From NCBI RefSeq assembly GCF_034263275.1, contig NZ_CP139559.1, positions 1,302,001-1,366,000 of the forward strand: a DNA stretch of 64,000 nucleotides, read 5' to 3'. How positions within the stretch are numbered: position 1 is the first letter of the stretch; each line of letters begins with the position of its first letter. This document shows positions 47,446 to 56,571 of the stretch, piece after piece. Made by a program: the position numbers and the translations under genes. This DNA comes from Mucilaginibacter sp. cycad4 (GTDB taxonomy: Bacteria > Bacteroidota > Bacteroidia > Sphingobacteriales > Sphingobacteriaceae). A model generated the notes under the pieces. The model saw nothing but the letters and a program-made list of their open reading frames with translations, did no database searches and was not told where the DNA came from.

Positions 47446-48006
47446 TTATAAATGTAAAAGGTAAGGTAAAATAAACCAGCTCATAATGAATCCGCCTGCC
47501 ATAAAACAACAGGTCGCTATCAGCGATGGCCATTGCAGGCTCGAGATCCCCATGATGGCATGGCCTGATGTACAACCGCCGGCATACCTTGTCCCAAAGC
47601 CTACCAAAAAGCCGCCTGCCACTATAAAAATAAAACCTCTTAAGGTAAGCAACTCATCAAAACTGAAAATATCCTTCGGTAATAAGCCATTAAAATCTTT
47701 AACTCCCTGTTGTTGCAGCAATGCACGGGTTTGCGGGTTGATATTAACCGGATGATTAGCAGAAAGATATTGTGCAGCCAGGAGGCCTCCCAGAACAATC
47801 CCTGCAACAAAAAACAAGTTCCAGCTTTCTTTCTTCCAATCGTATTTAAAAAAGGGGATATTGGCCGGAATACATGCCGCACAGATATGCCTTAATGATG
47901 ATGAGATACCAAAAGTTTTATTACCGATAATGAGCAGGGCCGGTACAACAAGGCCTATCAGCGGCCCGGCTACATACCATGGCCAGGGTTGGGTTATCAG
48001 ATCCAT
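47446..48006 (-). CDS. YeeE/YedE half-transporter, N-terminal half
   Basis: A 186-residue membrane protein with about five helices and the conserved YeeE motif GFGTRYAGGCTSGHAIMGISSLQWPSLIATCCFMAGG; the Cys of GGC is the invariant substrate-handling residue. It is the first gene of the pair and the TlpA gene follows downstream. Split YeeE pairs of this sort are known as PmpA/PmpB-type, associated with sulfide or persulfide handling. The exact substrate here is inferred. Confidence 0.85.
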   Translation of the reverse strand: MDLITQPWPWYVAGPLIGLVVPALLIIGNKTFGISSSLRHICAACIPANIPFFKYDWKKESWNLFFVAGIVLGGLLAAQYLSANHPVNINPQTRALLQQQGVKDFNGLLPKDIFSFDELLTLRGFIFIVAGGFLVGFGTRYAGGCTSGHAIMGISSLQWPSLIATCCFMAGGFIMSWFILPYLLHL

Positions 48007-48167
48007 AGTTACAAGTTAATACCCGCAAATATATCTAATGTAAATTGGCAAAATGCCAATCAGGTTGGCATGTAATTGTGATTCATACAATTTTACTTTT
48101 TATTTGTTTTAACAATATTGTTACATATATTTACTGGCAATTATATACCCTGACAAAATTTCTTTTG

Positions 48168-48719
48168 GTGAAGAAGCTTATAGCGATACTCTTATTAAAT
48201 GTACATCTGTTCAATTTGGGCGGATATAGTTTAGTATTTGAGTATTTTATTCATCAGTCCGAAGTGCAAATTGTTAAGGAGATCTATGAAAACAAGGTTG
48301 ACGCTACCAAACTTGTTGAGATCAAGATCCCTGTACATCTTCCAAAAATCCACAGTTGGAATGGCTATGTCCGCGATCAGGGGCAACTGCAGTTAAAAGG
48401 TGTTTACTACAACTATCTGCGGTATAAAGTTACACAGGATACCATGTCATTTATTTGTATAGCCAATAGCGTTAAAACCCGTTTGGTTAATGCAAACCTC
48501 ATTATTGCCAAAGAAATAAGCGATGTGCCCCTAAGTAAAAAGGCACATGATTCATCGCAAAAAAAGATAAACGCCGGGGGCGAATACAGCTTCCAGGTTA
48601 TGCACTACCAATTCTTATCTTACGGAAGGATATTAAAGGTAAAACCACGCCCTATAGCCTACCATGTAAATTCACCCTTCATCGAGTCGCCCGGTAAACC
48701 GCCAAACTTTGCCTGCTGA
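48168..48719 (+). CDS. Small exported protein of unknown function (non-ATG start)
   Basis: The protein has 183 residues if translation begins at GTG 48168, giving a short signal-like N-terminus (MKKLIAILLLNVHLFNLGGYSLVF). There is no in-frame ATG before the middle of the gene, so a GTG or TTG start is needed. The rest is a soluble mixed alpha/beta protein with KIPVHLPKIHSWNGYVRDQGQLQLKGVYYNYLRYKV. I recognise no family. It starts 160 bases from the YeeE gene, in the divergent direction. Confidence 0.6.
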   Translation: MKKLIAILLLNVHLFNLGGYSLVFEYFIHQSEVQIVKEIYENKVDATKLVEIKIPVHLPKIHSWNGYVRDQGQLQLKGVYYNYLRYKVTQDTMSFICIANSVKTRLVNANLIIAKEISDVPLSKKAHDSSQKKINAGGEYSFQVMHYQFLSYGRILKVKPRPIAYHVNSPFIESPGKPPNFAC

Positions 48720-48889
48720 TTGTTGCCTGTAAATTATGAGTTAAATTGATTTGTGTGCCTGCACTTTAAGGATACAAACCGTTTTTATCATTTTGCTGTT
48801 TGAACTTGCACATCACCTGTGCTGATTTAAGGTACAACAGTTTCTTTACGGCTTTGATCATGCTCCTTAATGCTGATGCATTGTCAATC

Positions 48890-48905
48890 ATCGGTTAAAA
48901 CCGAT
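48890..48905. promoter_or_regulatory. Possible operator palindrome upstream of 48974 gene
   Basis: ATCGGTT, two bases, AACCGAT is a perfect 7-2-7 inverted repeat located 68 bases before the start of the barrel gene. Its use as an operator is only inferred. Confidence 0.4.
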
Positions 48906-48973
48906 TTGATAGTGCTAAACCGGCTTGTTAAACCACTTTATTATTAGCTATTACCCTTATTATTTAAAACGTA

Positions 48974-49906
48974 ATGAAATTTATGTCGCTGTATTTTTAC
49001 AGATGTTGTATAGTAGTTTCTTTTTTATTGGCTATTGCGCAATGTGCCAAAGCCCAAACCGATGCTGATGCATTGATGATCCCTAAAAATTATTTTTGTG
49101 CTGCCGCAGTATATACCCATGGGAGTTGGGACCATTACTGGGAAGGTACTTTTAAACGGGATAATCCAAATTTGGGCACTGTAAGCACAAACGTTTACAG
49201 CCTGGGTGGTAATTATGGTCTTTCAAACCGCATCAACCTGCTGTTCATGGTGCCTTACGTAACCACCAATGCTTCGGCCGGTACTTTACGTGGTGAAAAG
49301 TCATTTCAGGACCTTATGGTTTCGTTTAAATGGATGGCCGTAAAAGAGGAGATAGGCAGCGGTTTGTTTAGCGTTCATGCTATAGCTACGGGTTCATTGC
49401 CTTTAGCCAATTATCAAGCCGATTTTTTGCCTTTATCTGTAGGTTTGCATAGCAAAAGCGTAGCCTTACGTGCCTTGCTTAACTATCAAACAGGCAGGTT
49501 CTTTGTGGCAGGCTCAGGCCAGTACATTCGTCGTGATAATATTACTATCGACAGAAACTCATATTATACAACCGAAATGCATTACACCAACGAGGTGCAG
49601 TTACCAAACGCTACCAACTTTATGTTTAGCAGCGGTTACCGCAGCCTTAAATTTAATGCCGAAGCTACGTTTACAAAAATTACGAGCACAAGCGGCTTTG
49701 ATATCCGTAAAAACGATATGCCTTTTCCAAGTAACCGCATGAATAGCACTGCTGTTGGTTTAATATTGAAATACAGCTTCCAGTCTATCAGCGGACTTGA
49801 GTTTACTGCAGGCGGTAACTATGTTTTAAACGGACGTAATGTAGGCCAAACCCGGTCGGGATTTGCAGGTGTGTACTATGTGTTTAGCACCAAAAAGGAG
49901 AAGTAA
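48974..49906 (+). CDS. Outer-membrane beta-barrel-like protein
   Basis: A 310-residue precursor with a signal peptide ending AKAQ. The mature part alternates short beta strands with Gly/Asn turns (NVYSLGGNYGLSNRINLLFMVPYVTT, KWMAVKEEIGSGLFSVHAIATGSLPLA) and ends GFAGVYYVFSTKKEK; this resembles the transporter/MetA-pathway barrel family. It is the first gene of the haloperoxidase cluster: the next gene begins 18-30 bases downstream. Its role in the cluster is unknown. Confidence 0.75.
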   Translation: MKFMSLYFYRCCIVVSFLLAIAQCAKAQTDADALMIPKNYFCAAAVYTHGSWDHYWEGTFKRDNPNLGTVSTNVYSLGGNYGLSNRINLLFMVPYVTTNASAGTLRGEKSFQDLMVSFKWMAVKEEIGSGLFSVHAIATGSLPLANYQADFLPLSVGLHSKSVALRALLNYQTGRFFVAGSGQYIRRDNITIDRNSYYTTEMHYTNEVQLPNATNFMFSSGYRSLKFNAEATFTKITSTSGFDIRKNDMPFPSNRMNSTAVGLILKYSFQSISGLEFTAGGNYVLNGRNVGQTRSGFAGVYYVFSTKKEK

Positions 49907-49936
49907 TTAGCGGTTGGACAATCAATGATCAATGAA

Positions 49937-51493
49937 ATGAAAAAAACGATACTTAATATATTCACAATAACAGTGTTGGCTGCGGCAACGTTTAGTTCGT
50001 GCAGGAAAGATATTTTAGACCGGACTGCGCTGTACCCGGCGCTTAAGCCATCAAACCTGGACCTTACTGCCGATACCTGGAACCCCGTGCTGGTTAAAGA
50101 TTTTAGTGTGTTAAGCGTGTCCGCGCCTGATGCAGTTACATCGCCGGCCTATGTGGCCGATCTGAACGAGATCAAAGGATTACAAAAAAACCTGACCAGT
50201 GATCAGCAGTCAAAGATCCAATACTGGAGTGCTGGCTCTGTATTAAGGTGGAACGAGATTTTGCGCGAACTGGTAGCCAAACATAACATACCGCCATACC
50301 AAAACCCTGATGGTACTTATCCTGCTCCAAACTCAGCCAATCCTTTTAACTACCCTGAGTTTCCGTTCTCTAACCCGCCTTATGCTGCACGTGCCTACGC
50401 TTATGTAAGTGCTGCACAATATGATGCGCTGGTAGCTGCGTGGCACTTCAAAAACATTTATAAACGTACCGCACCGTATAAAAACGATTCGGGTATTAAA
50501 GCGCTGATCCCGGCATCCGAACTGCCATCGTACCCAAGCGAGGATGCGGTAATATCTGGTGCCACATCTGAGATTATGAAGTTATTATTCCCTGCGGATG
50601 TAGCTTATATACAACAAAAGGTTGATGAAGAAAGATTATACAGGATGGCGTCAGGAGCTAATACCCGTGGCGAATTTACTGCCGGCGAATCGTTGGGCAG
50701 GCAGGTAGCTGCCATATTTGCCACCCGCGCCCGTAATGACGGTGCAGGCAAAGCTGGTGGTTCCCCTGCTATCTGGAAAAATTTTGAAACTATCACCGCT
50801 GCAAAAGGTGAGCAATTTTGGGTGAGCCTGGAAACCCCCAAAAGGCCGCCGATGCTGCCATTGTTTTCAAAGGTTGTTCCCTTTCTGTTTGATTCGACTG
50901 TCGTCGCTGCTATCAGGCCGCCTGCACCATATGCAACAAATTCGGCTGAGTTTAAAAAAGAAACAGAAGAGGTATTGTCATTCAGTAAAGACCATAGCCG
51001 CGATCATGAAGAGCTGGTTGCTTTCTGGGCCGATGGCGCCGGTACTTATACACCTACAGGTCACTGGAACGCTATTGCGGCCGATGAATTTGTAAAACAA
51101 AACTACAGCGAAATACGCTGGGCCCGTAACTTTGCACTATTGAACATGGCCGAAATGGACGCCGCTATTGTATGCTGGGATACCAAGTATTTTTATTTTA
51201 ACCAGCGTCCGTCGCAGGCTAATCCAAATATCAAAACATTAACAGGTGTGCCAAATTTTCCGGCCTATACATCAGGTCACTCTAACTTTAGCGGCGCGGC
51301 GGCCACTGTATTAACGTATTTGCTGCCTGATAGGGGGACTAAGTTTACAGATATGGCACATGCGGCGGCTATGTCAAGATTGTACGGGGCTATTCACTAC
51401 CGGAGCGATTGCGAAGTTGGTTTGGTAACCGGCAATAAAGTTGGACAGTACGCAGTTAACAGGGGTAAGGCCGATGGGGCCGACGCAAAATAA
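49937..51493 (+). CDS. Vanadium-haloperoxidase/PAP2-type lipoprotein
   Basis: A 518-residue precursor; I prefer the start at 49937 (MKKTILNIF), since the ATG at 49925 only adds four residues. The lipobox is TFSSC, so it is lipidated and in the envelope. The C-terminal catalytic part has all three motifs of the vanadate/phosphatase superfamily: KYFYFNQRP (K-x6-RP), TSGHS (PSGH-type, with the catalytic His), and SRLYGAIHYRSD (SR-x5-H-x3-D). It either oxidises halides with hydrogen peroxide or is a phosphatase; the sequence does not separate these. Tight spacing links it to the barrel gene and to the DoxX-like gene. Confidence 0.9.
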   Translation: MKKTILNIFTITVLAAATFSSCRKDILDRTALYPALKPSNLDLTADTWNPVLVKDFSVLSVSAPDAVTSPAYVADLNEIKGLQKNLTSDQQSKIQYWSAGSVLRWNEILRELVAKHNIPPYQNPDGTYPAPNSANPFNYPEFPFSNPPYAARAYAYVSAAQYDALVAAWHFKNIYKRTAPYKNDSGIKALIPASELPSYPSEDAVISGATSEIMKLLFPADVAYIQQKVDEERLYRMASGANTRGEFTAGESLGRQVAAIFATRARNDGAGKAGGSPAIWKNFETITAAKGEQFWVSLETPKRPPMLPLFSKVVPFLFDSTVVAAIRPPAPYATNSAEFKKETEEVLSFSKDHSRDHEELVAFWADGAGTYTPTGHWNAIAADEFVKQNYSEIRWARNFALLNMAEMDAAIVCWDTKYFYFNQRPSQANPNIKTLTGVPNFPAYTSGHSNFSGAAATVLTYLLPDRGTKFTDMAHAAAMSRLYGAIHYRSDCEVGLVTGNKVGQYAVNRGKADGADAK

Positions 51494-51522
51494 CAGGATG
51501 TTGAATTGAGGACGAATAAACA

Positions 51523-52338
51523 ATGCGCAGCTTAACAAACGATCAAAAAATATATCACACGCTTCGCCTGGCAGTAGCCATGTGTTTTATAGGGCACGGT
51601 TGCTTCGGTATTATTACCAAACAAATATGGTGTAATTACTTTGGTGTTTTCGGTATAGGTAAAGAAATGGCCTACACCCTCATGCCTTATGTTGGTACTG
51701 TAGATATATTAATGGGTATTTCCATGCTGGTTTATCCAACCCGCGCCATAGCCGCATGGCTGGTGGTTTGGGGATTGGCTACTGCATCTATGCGCCCATT
51801 GTCGGGCGAACCTTTTGCCGAGTTCATTGAACGTGCAGGCAACTACGGTGCACCGTTTGCATTGCTGTTGATACAGGGAGGGTTCCCAACAGGCAAAAAA
51901 CAATGGTTTGCCCGTATGGATGATAACCTTAGTATCAATGCCGAAACCCTGGCTAAAGTTATTACCTGGCTAAGGGTATTTGCATTTATGTTGTTAACGG
52001 GCCACGGCTGGCTTAACCTTATCCAAAAGCAAGGTTTATTAAATCAATACCATGCACTTGGTTTTGCCAATCCGGCAAAAACGGCGCAGTTTGTTGGCTT
52101 ATTTGAAGTGCTGGCTGCATTAACGGTGCTTATTCGTCCCTTTAAAAATATAATCCTCGTTTTTATTATATGGAAAATATCCAGCGAGCTCTTTTATCCA
52201 AAATACGAAATGTTTGAGTGGATAGAACGCGGCGGGAGCTATGGTGTATTGCTGGCCTTATGGTTTGCAGTTAAAAAAGCACCGGCTGGCTATATACTTT
52301 GGCCTTTTAAACATACATCACATTTAAGAGTAAGCTAA
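51523..52338 (+). CDS. DoxX-like membrane protein
   Basis: A 271-residue protein with about seven to eight membrane helices, arranged as two similar halves (CFIGHGCFGIITKQIW near the start and LLTGHGWLNLIQKQGL in the middle), each with a GHG motif. This repeats the four-helix DoxX unit, suggesting a duplicated DoxX-type module. DoxX-type proteins are linked to quinol oxidation or membrane redox. The gene follows the haloperoxidase-like gene by 29 bases and is probably in its operon. Confidence 0.75.
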   Translation: MRSLTNDQKIYHTLRLAVAMCFIGHGCFGIITKQIWCNYFGVFGIGKEMAYTLMPYVGTVDILMGISMLVYPTRAIAAWLVVWGLATASMRPLSGEPFAEFIERAGNYGAPFALLLIQGGFPTGKKQWFARMDDNLSINAETLAKVITWLRVFAFMLLTGHGWLNLIQKQGLLNQYHALGFANPAKTAQFVGLFEVLAALTVLIRPFKNIILVFIIWKISSELFYPKYEMFEWIERGGSYGVLLALWFAVKKAPAGYILWPFKHTSHLRVS

Positions 52339-52445
52339 ATCATCAAAACATAAAAAAACTTATTGTCCAGGGCGAAAATTCAGTCTGCCTTGTGAATCTA
52401 TTATCTAAACAATTGCAAATGCATATTAATAATACAACTAATTTT

Positions 52446-53552
52446 ATGAAAAACCTTTTACTAAAACTTATTTACATTACCACAATCTTCATGTTTGCAA
52501 CCTTTGCAAAAGCAAATGCACAAGGCTGCGTAGCTATCAGGAGCACAGGTGGTTTATGTACAATGGATGAGCATCCGGACAGTATTACCAGCAGCGGTAG
52601 CTGGCTGTTAAACAGCAATAACCGCTACTTTCGTTCATATAAACACTTTGTTGGCACCAAGGAGCAAAAGCAACGTATTGCGCAGGGAACCAATGTTATT
52701 AACCATTCTTATACGCAGGATTTAACGTTAACACGCATTTTTAATAACCGATGGTCGTTTGCTGTGGATTTGCCTATAGTTGACAACAGCCGTTCATCAT
52801 TATATGAACATGGTGGTAAAGAACGCCTGCAAACACATTCATTTGGTTTGGGTGATGTTCGTTTAACTGCCTATGCCTGGTTGTTAAACCCGGCAAAAGC
52901 CCGTCGCGGAAATATCCAGGTTGGTTTGGGCATAAAGCTGGCAACCGGAAACTATAATTACCAGGATTATTTTTATCATACAGCTGCTAATGATGCCAAA
53001 ACGCTTGGCCCTGTTGATCAGTCTATTCAGTTGGGTGACGGTGGTACAGGTATCACTACCGAGATTAACACCTATTACAATTTTACGAAACGATTTGGAT
53101 TATACGGCGGCTTTTACTACCTCATCAGCCCAAGGGAACAAAATGGTGTGTCATCAGCCCGCGGTAGTGTGCCAAGTTCCAAGGCGGTTGCTAATGGCAG
53201 CGATATTATGAGCGTGCCAGACCAGGTAATGATCCGCGGTGGTGCAAGTTATGGTATCAACAAGTTTGATTTTTCGGCCGGGGTGCGTTACGAGTGCCTG
53301 CCGGTGCATGACCTGGTAGGTGGCAGTAACGGTTTCCGCAGGCCGGGGTATATCATTTCTGCCGAGCCTGGTATTACCTATCGTGTTAAATCATTTTCAA
53401 TTTATGCATTTGTACCTGTAGCCTTAAAACGCGACCGCACGCAAAGTGTACCGGATAAAATTTCAACCGGCTTAACTGGTGTCTATACCCAGGGCGACGC
53501 TGCATTTGCAGATTATGCCATTAACGTTGGGATAACCTTTAGAATTAAATAG
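52446..53552 (+). CDS. MetA-pathway-like outer-membrane barrel, copy 1
   Basis: A 368-residue precursor with a signal peptide and mature start QGCVAIRSTGGLC. The start at 52446 is chosen because the longer ATG at 52392 adds a non-signal leader. The central GLGIKLATGNYNY and PVDQSIQLGDGG elements match the PF13557-type (putative MetA-pathway, outer-membrane transport) barrels, and the C-terminus ends in the alternating GITFRIK strand. It shares a string of motifs with the next gene (RSSLYEHGGKER, GNIQVGLGIKL, FRRPGYIISAEP, ALKRDRTQSV). It has two Cys close to the mature N-terminus. Confidence 0.8.
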   Translation: MKNLLLKLIYITTIFMFATFAKANAQGCVAIRSTGGLCTMDEHPDSITSSGSWLLNSNNRYFRSYKHFVGTKEQKQRIAQGTNVINHSYTQDLTLTRIFNNRWSFAVDLPIVDNSRSSLYEHGGKERLQTHSFGLGDVRLTAYAWLLNPAKARRGNIQVGLGIKLATGNYNYQDYFYHTAANDAKTLGPVDQSIQLGDGGTGITTEINTYYNFTKRFGLYGGFYYLISPREQNGVSSARGSVPSSKAVANGSDIMSVPDQVMIRGGASYGINKFDFSAGVRYECLPVHDLVGGSNGFRRPGYIISAEPGITYRVKSFSIYAFVPVALKRDRTQSVPDKISTGLTGVYTQGDAAFADYAINVGITFRIK

Positions 53553-53574
53553 AGAATTGGTTTTGTTGATTTTA

Positions 53575-53603
53575 AAGCCGGGATTGAGAGCCCCGGCTTC
53601 ATT
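53575..53603 (+). terminator. Terminator between the two barrel copies
   Basis: AAGCCGGG (53575-53582) pairs with CCCGGCTT (53592-53599), followed by a short T-rich stretch. It resembles the hairpin after copy 2. Confidence 0.65.
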
Positions 53604-53646
53604 TAACCGCCGCTGATAAGGTGCAATTACATTTAAACAACATATT

Positions 53647-54723
53647 ATGAAACATATTTTACAATTTCTTTTTTGTACAGCAATGTGCCTGCTGCTTACC
53701 TATACCAGTGTACATGCACAAGGCTGCGTTGCCATTAAAGGCGATGGCCCGTTTAGTAACATGGAACATACTACACAGGATACTTCATACAAAGGCTGGG
53801 AACTTACCGCTTCATGGCGTTATTTTAAATCGTTTCGTCATTTTAAGGGCAGCGACGAGCAGAAGCAGCGCCTGGTAATAGGTAACGAGGTGATCAATCA
53901 TCAGCATACTGTTGATATAAACCTTACCCGTAATTTTAACCAGTATTGGTCTGTATCTGTTGGTGTACCGTACCTTGTTAATACCCGTTCTTCATTATAT
54001 GAGCATGGCGGTAAAGAGCGCCGCAACTCATATTCGCAAGGTATTGGTGATGCCCGCATCGTTGTGAACAGGTGGTTGTTTGATAGCCGTAAAACCAAGG
54101 GGAACATCCAGGTTGGTTTAGGTATCAAGCTACCTACCGGCGATTTTAATTACAAATCGCACTTTTACAATGTTATTCCATCCGAGCGCCCTGTTGATCA
54201 GTCCATCCAATTAGGTGATGGCGGTTTGGGTATCATTGCCGAAGCAAACGGTTACCTGGGTTTTGGCAGCGGGTTTAGCGGGTATACTAACTTGTACTAT
54301 ATGAGCAATCCGCGTAATACCAATGGTACCCGCACTTACCGCGAAACCCTGAGCGCAACGCTGGCTAACGAAGCCATTTCAAGTGTGCCCGATCAGTACC
54401 TGGCCCGTTTAGGTGTTAACTATACCATAGCGCATGTGTTCACCATATCGGCAGGTGGCCGTATTGAGGGGATCCCAGTTCATGACCTGATAGGTAAAAG
54501 CGATGCATTCCGCCGCCCGGGTTATATCATCTCTGCCGAGCCTTCTCTGAGCTATGCATTTAAAAGGGTAAATATTTTTGCCAGCGTGCCTATCGCCCTG
54601 AAACGTGACCGTACACAAAGTGTTACTGATAAAGAAAACTCGGTAGCCACCGGTAAATACGTAATCGGCGACGCGGCATTTGCCGATTACGCTATCAATT
54701 TTGGAGTGTCGTTTAAATTTTGA
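53647..54723 (+). CDS. MetA-pathway-like outer-membrane barrel, copy 2
   Basis: A 358-residue paralogue of the preceding gene, with a signal peptide and mature start QGCVAIKGDG; the second Cys of copy 1 is missing. The shared blocks and the same order of motifs show a tandem duplication. It has GLGIKLPTGDFNY in place of ATGNYNY, and ends in FGVSFKF. The two copies probably bind related or different ligands. A similar terminator follows, so each copy may be its own transcript or end of transcript. Confidence 0.8.
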   Translation: MKHILQFLFCTAMCLLLTYTSVHAQGCVAIKGDGPFSNMEHTTQDTSYKGWELTASWRYFKSFRHFKGSDEQKQRLVIGNEVINHQHTVDINLTRNFNQYWSVSVGVPYLVNTRSSLYEHGGKERRNSYSQGIGDARIVVNRWLFDSRKTKGNIQVGLGIKLPTGDFNYKSHFYNVIPSERPVDQSIQLGDGGLGIIAEANGYLGFGSGFSGYTNLYYMSNPRNTNGTRTYRETLSATLANEAISSVPDQYLARLGVNYTIAHVFTISAGGRIEGIPVHDLIGKSDAFRRPGYIISAEPSLSYAFKRVNIFASVPIALKRDRTQSVTDKENSVATGKYVIGDAAFADYAINFGVSFKF

Positions 54724-54753
54724 GATTATATATGCTACTTAGTTGATTTGGTG

Positions 54754-54785
54754 AAGCCGGGAGTGAGATCCTCGGCTTTTTTTAT
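54754..54785 (+). terminator. Terminator of barrel copy 2
   Basis: AAGCCGGGAG (54754-54763) with CTCGGCTT (54771-54778), then TTTTTTATTT. It closely resembles the hairpin after copy 1. Confidence 0.8.
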
Positions 54786-54882
54786 TTAACACTAATTTTT
54801 CCGAATTAAATTCTCTCCTGCGGGACAGCATTAGTGTAAAATTATTTTTTATGATACTTTTTTATTTAAAAACAATAGTTTT

Positions 54883-55353
54883 ATGCCCATGAACACTCCC
54901 GATGAAAACTTTGCAGCGCTGGGTTTAAACCTGCCGCCTGCCCCAAAACCACTTGGCGTTTATAAACCATGTTTAGTTGATGGCAAATACCTTTACCTGT
55001 CGGGCCATGGTCCGGTACAGGATGATGCTTCACTCATTATTGGCCGCATTGGTGAAACAGTAACTCAGGAAGACGGTAAACTTGCCGCACAGCAGGTTGG
55101 TTTAACCATGCTGGCTACCATTAAAGCCAACATCGGCAGTTTTAATAAGATAAAACGTGTTATAAAAGTGCTGGGTATGGTTAACTGCACGCCTGAATTT
55201 GAGAAACATCCTTTTATCATCAATGGAGCCAGCGAACTTTTTGCCAAAATTTGGGGCGAAGAGAACGGCATAGGCGTACGCAGTGCGGTAGGAATGGGCT
55301 CATTACCTGATAATATCCCTGTTGAAATTGAAGCGCTGTTTGAATTAGTATAA
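54883..55353 (+). CDS. RidA (YjgF) family protein
   Basis: A 156-residue protein of the Rid family. The conserved Arg-containing segment GIGVRSAVGMGSLPDNIPVEIEALFEL is at the C-terminus, and the fold has KIKRVIKVLGMVNCTPEF. Rid proteins hydrolyse reactive imine/enamine intermediates from PLP enzymes. It is the first gene of an operon with the D-threonine aldolase-like and dipeptidase genes, where an imine-clearing role next to a PLP enzyme makes sense. Confidence 0.9.
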   Translation: MPMNTPDENFAALGLNLPPAPKPLGVYKPCLVDGKYLYLSGHGPVQDDASLIIGRIGETVTQEDGKLAAQQVGLTMLATIKANIGSFNKIKRVIKVLGMVNCTPEFEKHPFIINGASELFAKIWGEENGIGVRSAVGMGSLPDNIPVEIEALFELV

Positions 55354-55446
55354 AATAATTCAATACCATTTTCGTAGAGACGCAATTATGCAGCTCTGAA
55401 AAACTTGCCTGGCTACGACTTAGAACTTAATACTCCCGACTTAACC

Positions 55447-56559
55447 ATGATCACTAACTGGTATAATATACAGGATATTGATAAGCTGGATACCCCAGCG
55501 TTGGTGGTTTATCCCGATAGGGTTAAAACAAACATAACCATGCTTACCGGCATGATTGATGATGTTGCCCGTTTGCGTCCTCATGTTAAAACGTATAAAA
55601 ATGCCGAGGTTACCGCTTTGCTGCTTAACGCAGGCATCAGTAAATTCAAATGCGCTACCATTGCCGAGGCCGAATTGCTGGCCATGGGCAAAGCTCCCGA
55701 TGTTTTGCTGGCTTACCAGCCCGAGGGGCCGAAGCTGCACCGTTTCATCAGGCTGATCCATGCTTATCCGCAAACGCGTTTTTCGTGTTTGGTTGATAAC
55801 TCCGCGTCTGCAAAGGAGATCTCTGATGAAGCAGTAAGATTTAATGCTAATATCGATGTATACCTCGATCTGAACGTAGGTATGAACCGTACAGGTATAA
55901 CCCCGGGTTTTGAAGCTCTTCAGCTTTATATGGATTGCGGCGTATTGCCGGGTATTAACCCCGTGGGTTTGCATGCCTATGATGGCCACATTCATGATGT
56001 GGATCTGCAGAAACGGGCCGAACGCTGTAATTTTGCGTTTGATCCGGTGTTTAAATTACAGCAAACTATAAAAAGTAAAGGTTACCCCGAACCGGTTATC
56101 GTAGCAGGAGGCTCACCAACTTTTCCTATTCATGCCAAACGTAATTATGTTGAATGCAGCCCGGGTACGTTTGTTTACTGGGATAAAGGTTACCAGATGG
56201 GGATGCCTGAGCAGGACTTTTTACCTGCCGCATTGGTTGTTACCCGGGTGATTTCCCTGCCCGGCCCAACAAAGATTTGTTTGGATGTAGGGCATAAGTC
56301 GATATCGGCCGAGAACGAACTGAGCAAACGCATTTACTTTTTAAATGCGCCCGGGCTTTACCCTGTAAGCCAAAGTGAAGAACATTTGGTGGTTGAGGCA
56401 GGTGATAATCATCAATATAATATAGGCGATGTGCTTTACGGCATTCCGCACCATGTTTGCCCTACGGTGGCGTTGTATGAGCGCGTTTATACTATTGAAA
56501 ATGAAAACATCAGCGGCGAATGGCTTAACAAGGCCCGCGACCGCAAAATTACCATTTAA
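55447..56559 (+). CDS. D-threonine aldolase-like PLP enzyme
   Basis: A 370-residue protein has the alanine-racemase-like TIM barrel of the D-threonine aldolase family. The PLP-lysine region is RPHVKTYKNAEV near the N-terminus, and the metal/PLP loop is AGGSPTFPIHA. The C-terminal beta domain has DVGHKSISAE and HHVCPTVALYERV with the metal-binding His/Cys. I start at the ATG 55447 (MITNWYNIQDIDKLDTPA); a TTG at 55405 is unlikely. It probably cleaves or dehydrates D-hydroxyamino acids. RidA and a dipeptidase flank it. Confidence 0.87.
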   Translation: MITNWYNIQDIDKLDTPALVVYPDRVKTNITMLTGMIDDVARLRPHVKTYKNAEVTALLLNAGISKFKCATIAEAELLAMGKAPDVLLAYQPEGPKLHRFIRLIHAYPQTRFSCLVDNSASAKEISDEAVRFNANIDVYLDLNVGMNRTGITPGFEALQLYMDCGVLPGINPVGLHAYDGHIHDVDLQKRAERCNFAFDPVFKLQQTIKSKGYPEPVIVAGGSPTFPIHAKRNYVECSPGTFVYWDKGYQMGMPEQDFLPAALVVTRVISLPGPTKICLDVGHKSISAENELSKRIYFLNAPGLYPVSQSEEHLVVEAGDNHQYNIGDVLYGIPHHVCPTVALYERVYTIENENISGEWLNKARDRKITI

Positions 56560-56571
56560 ATACCCCTGACC

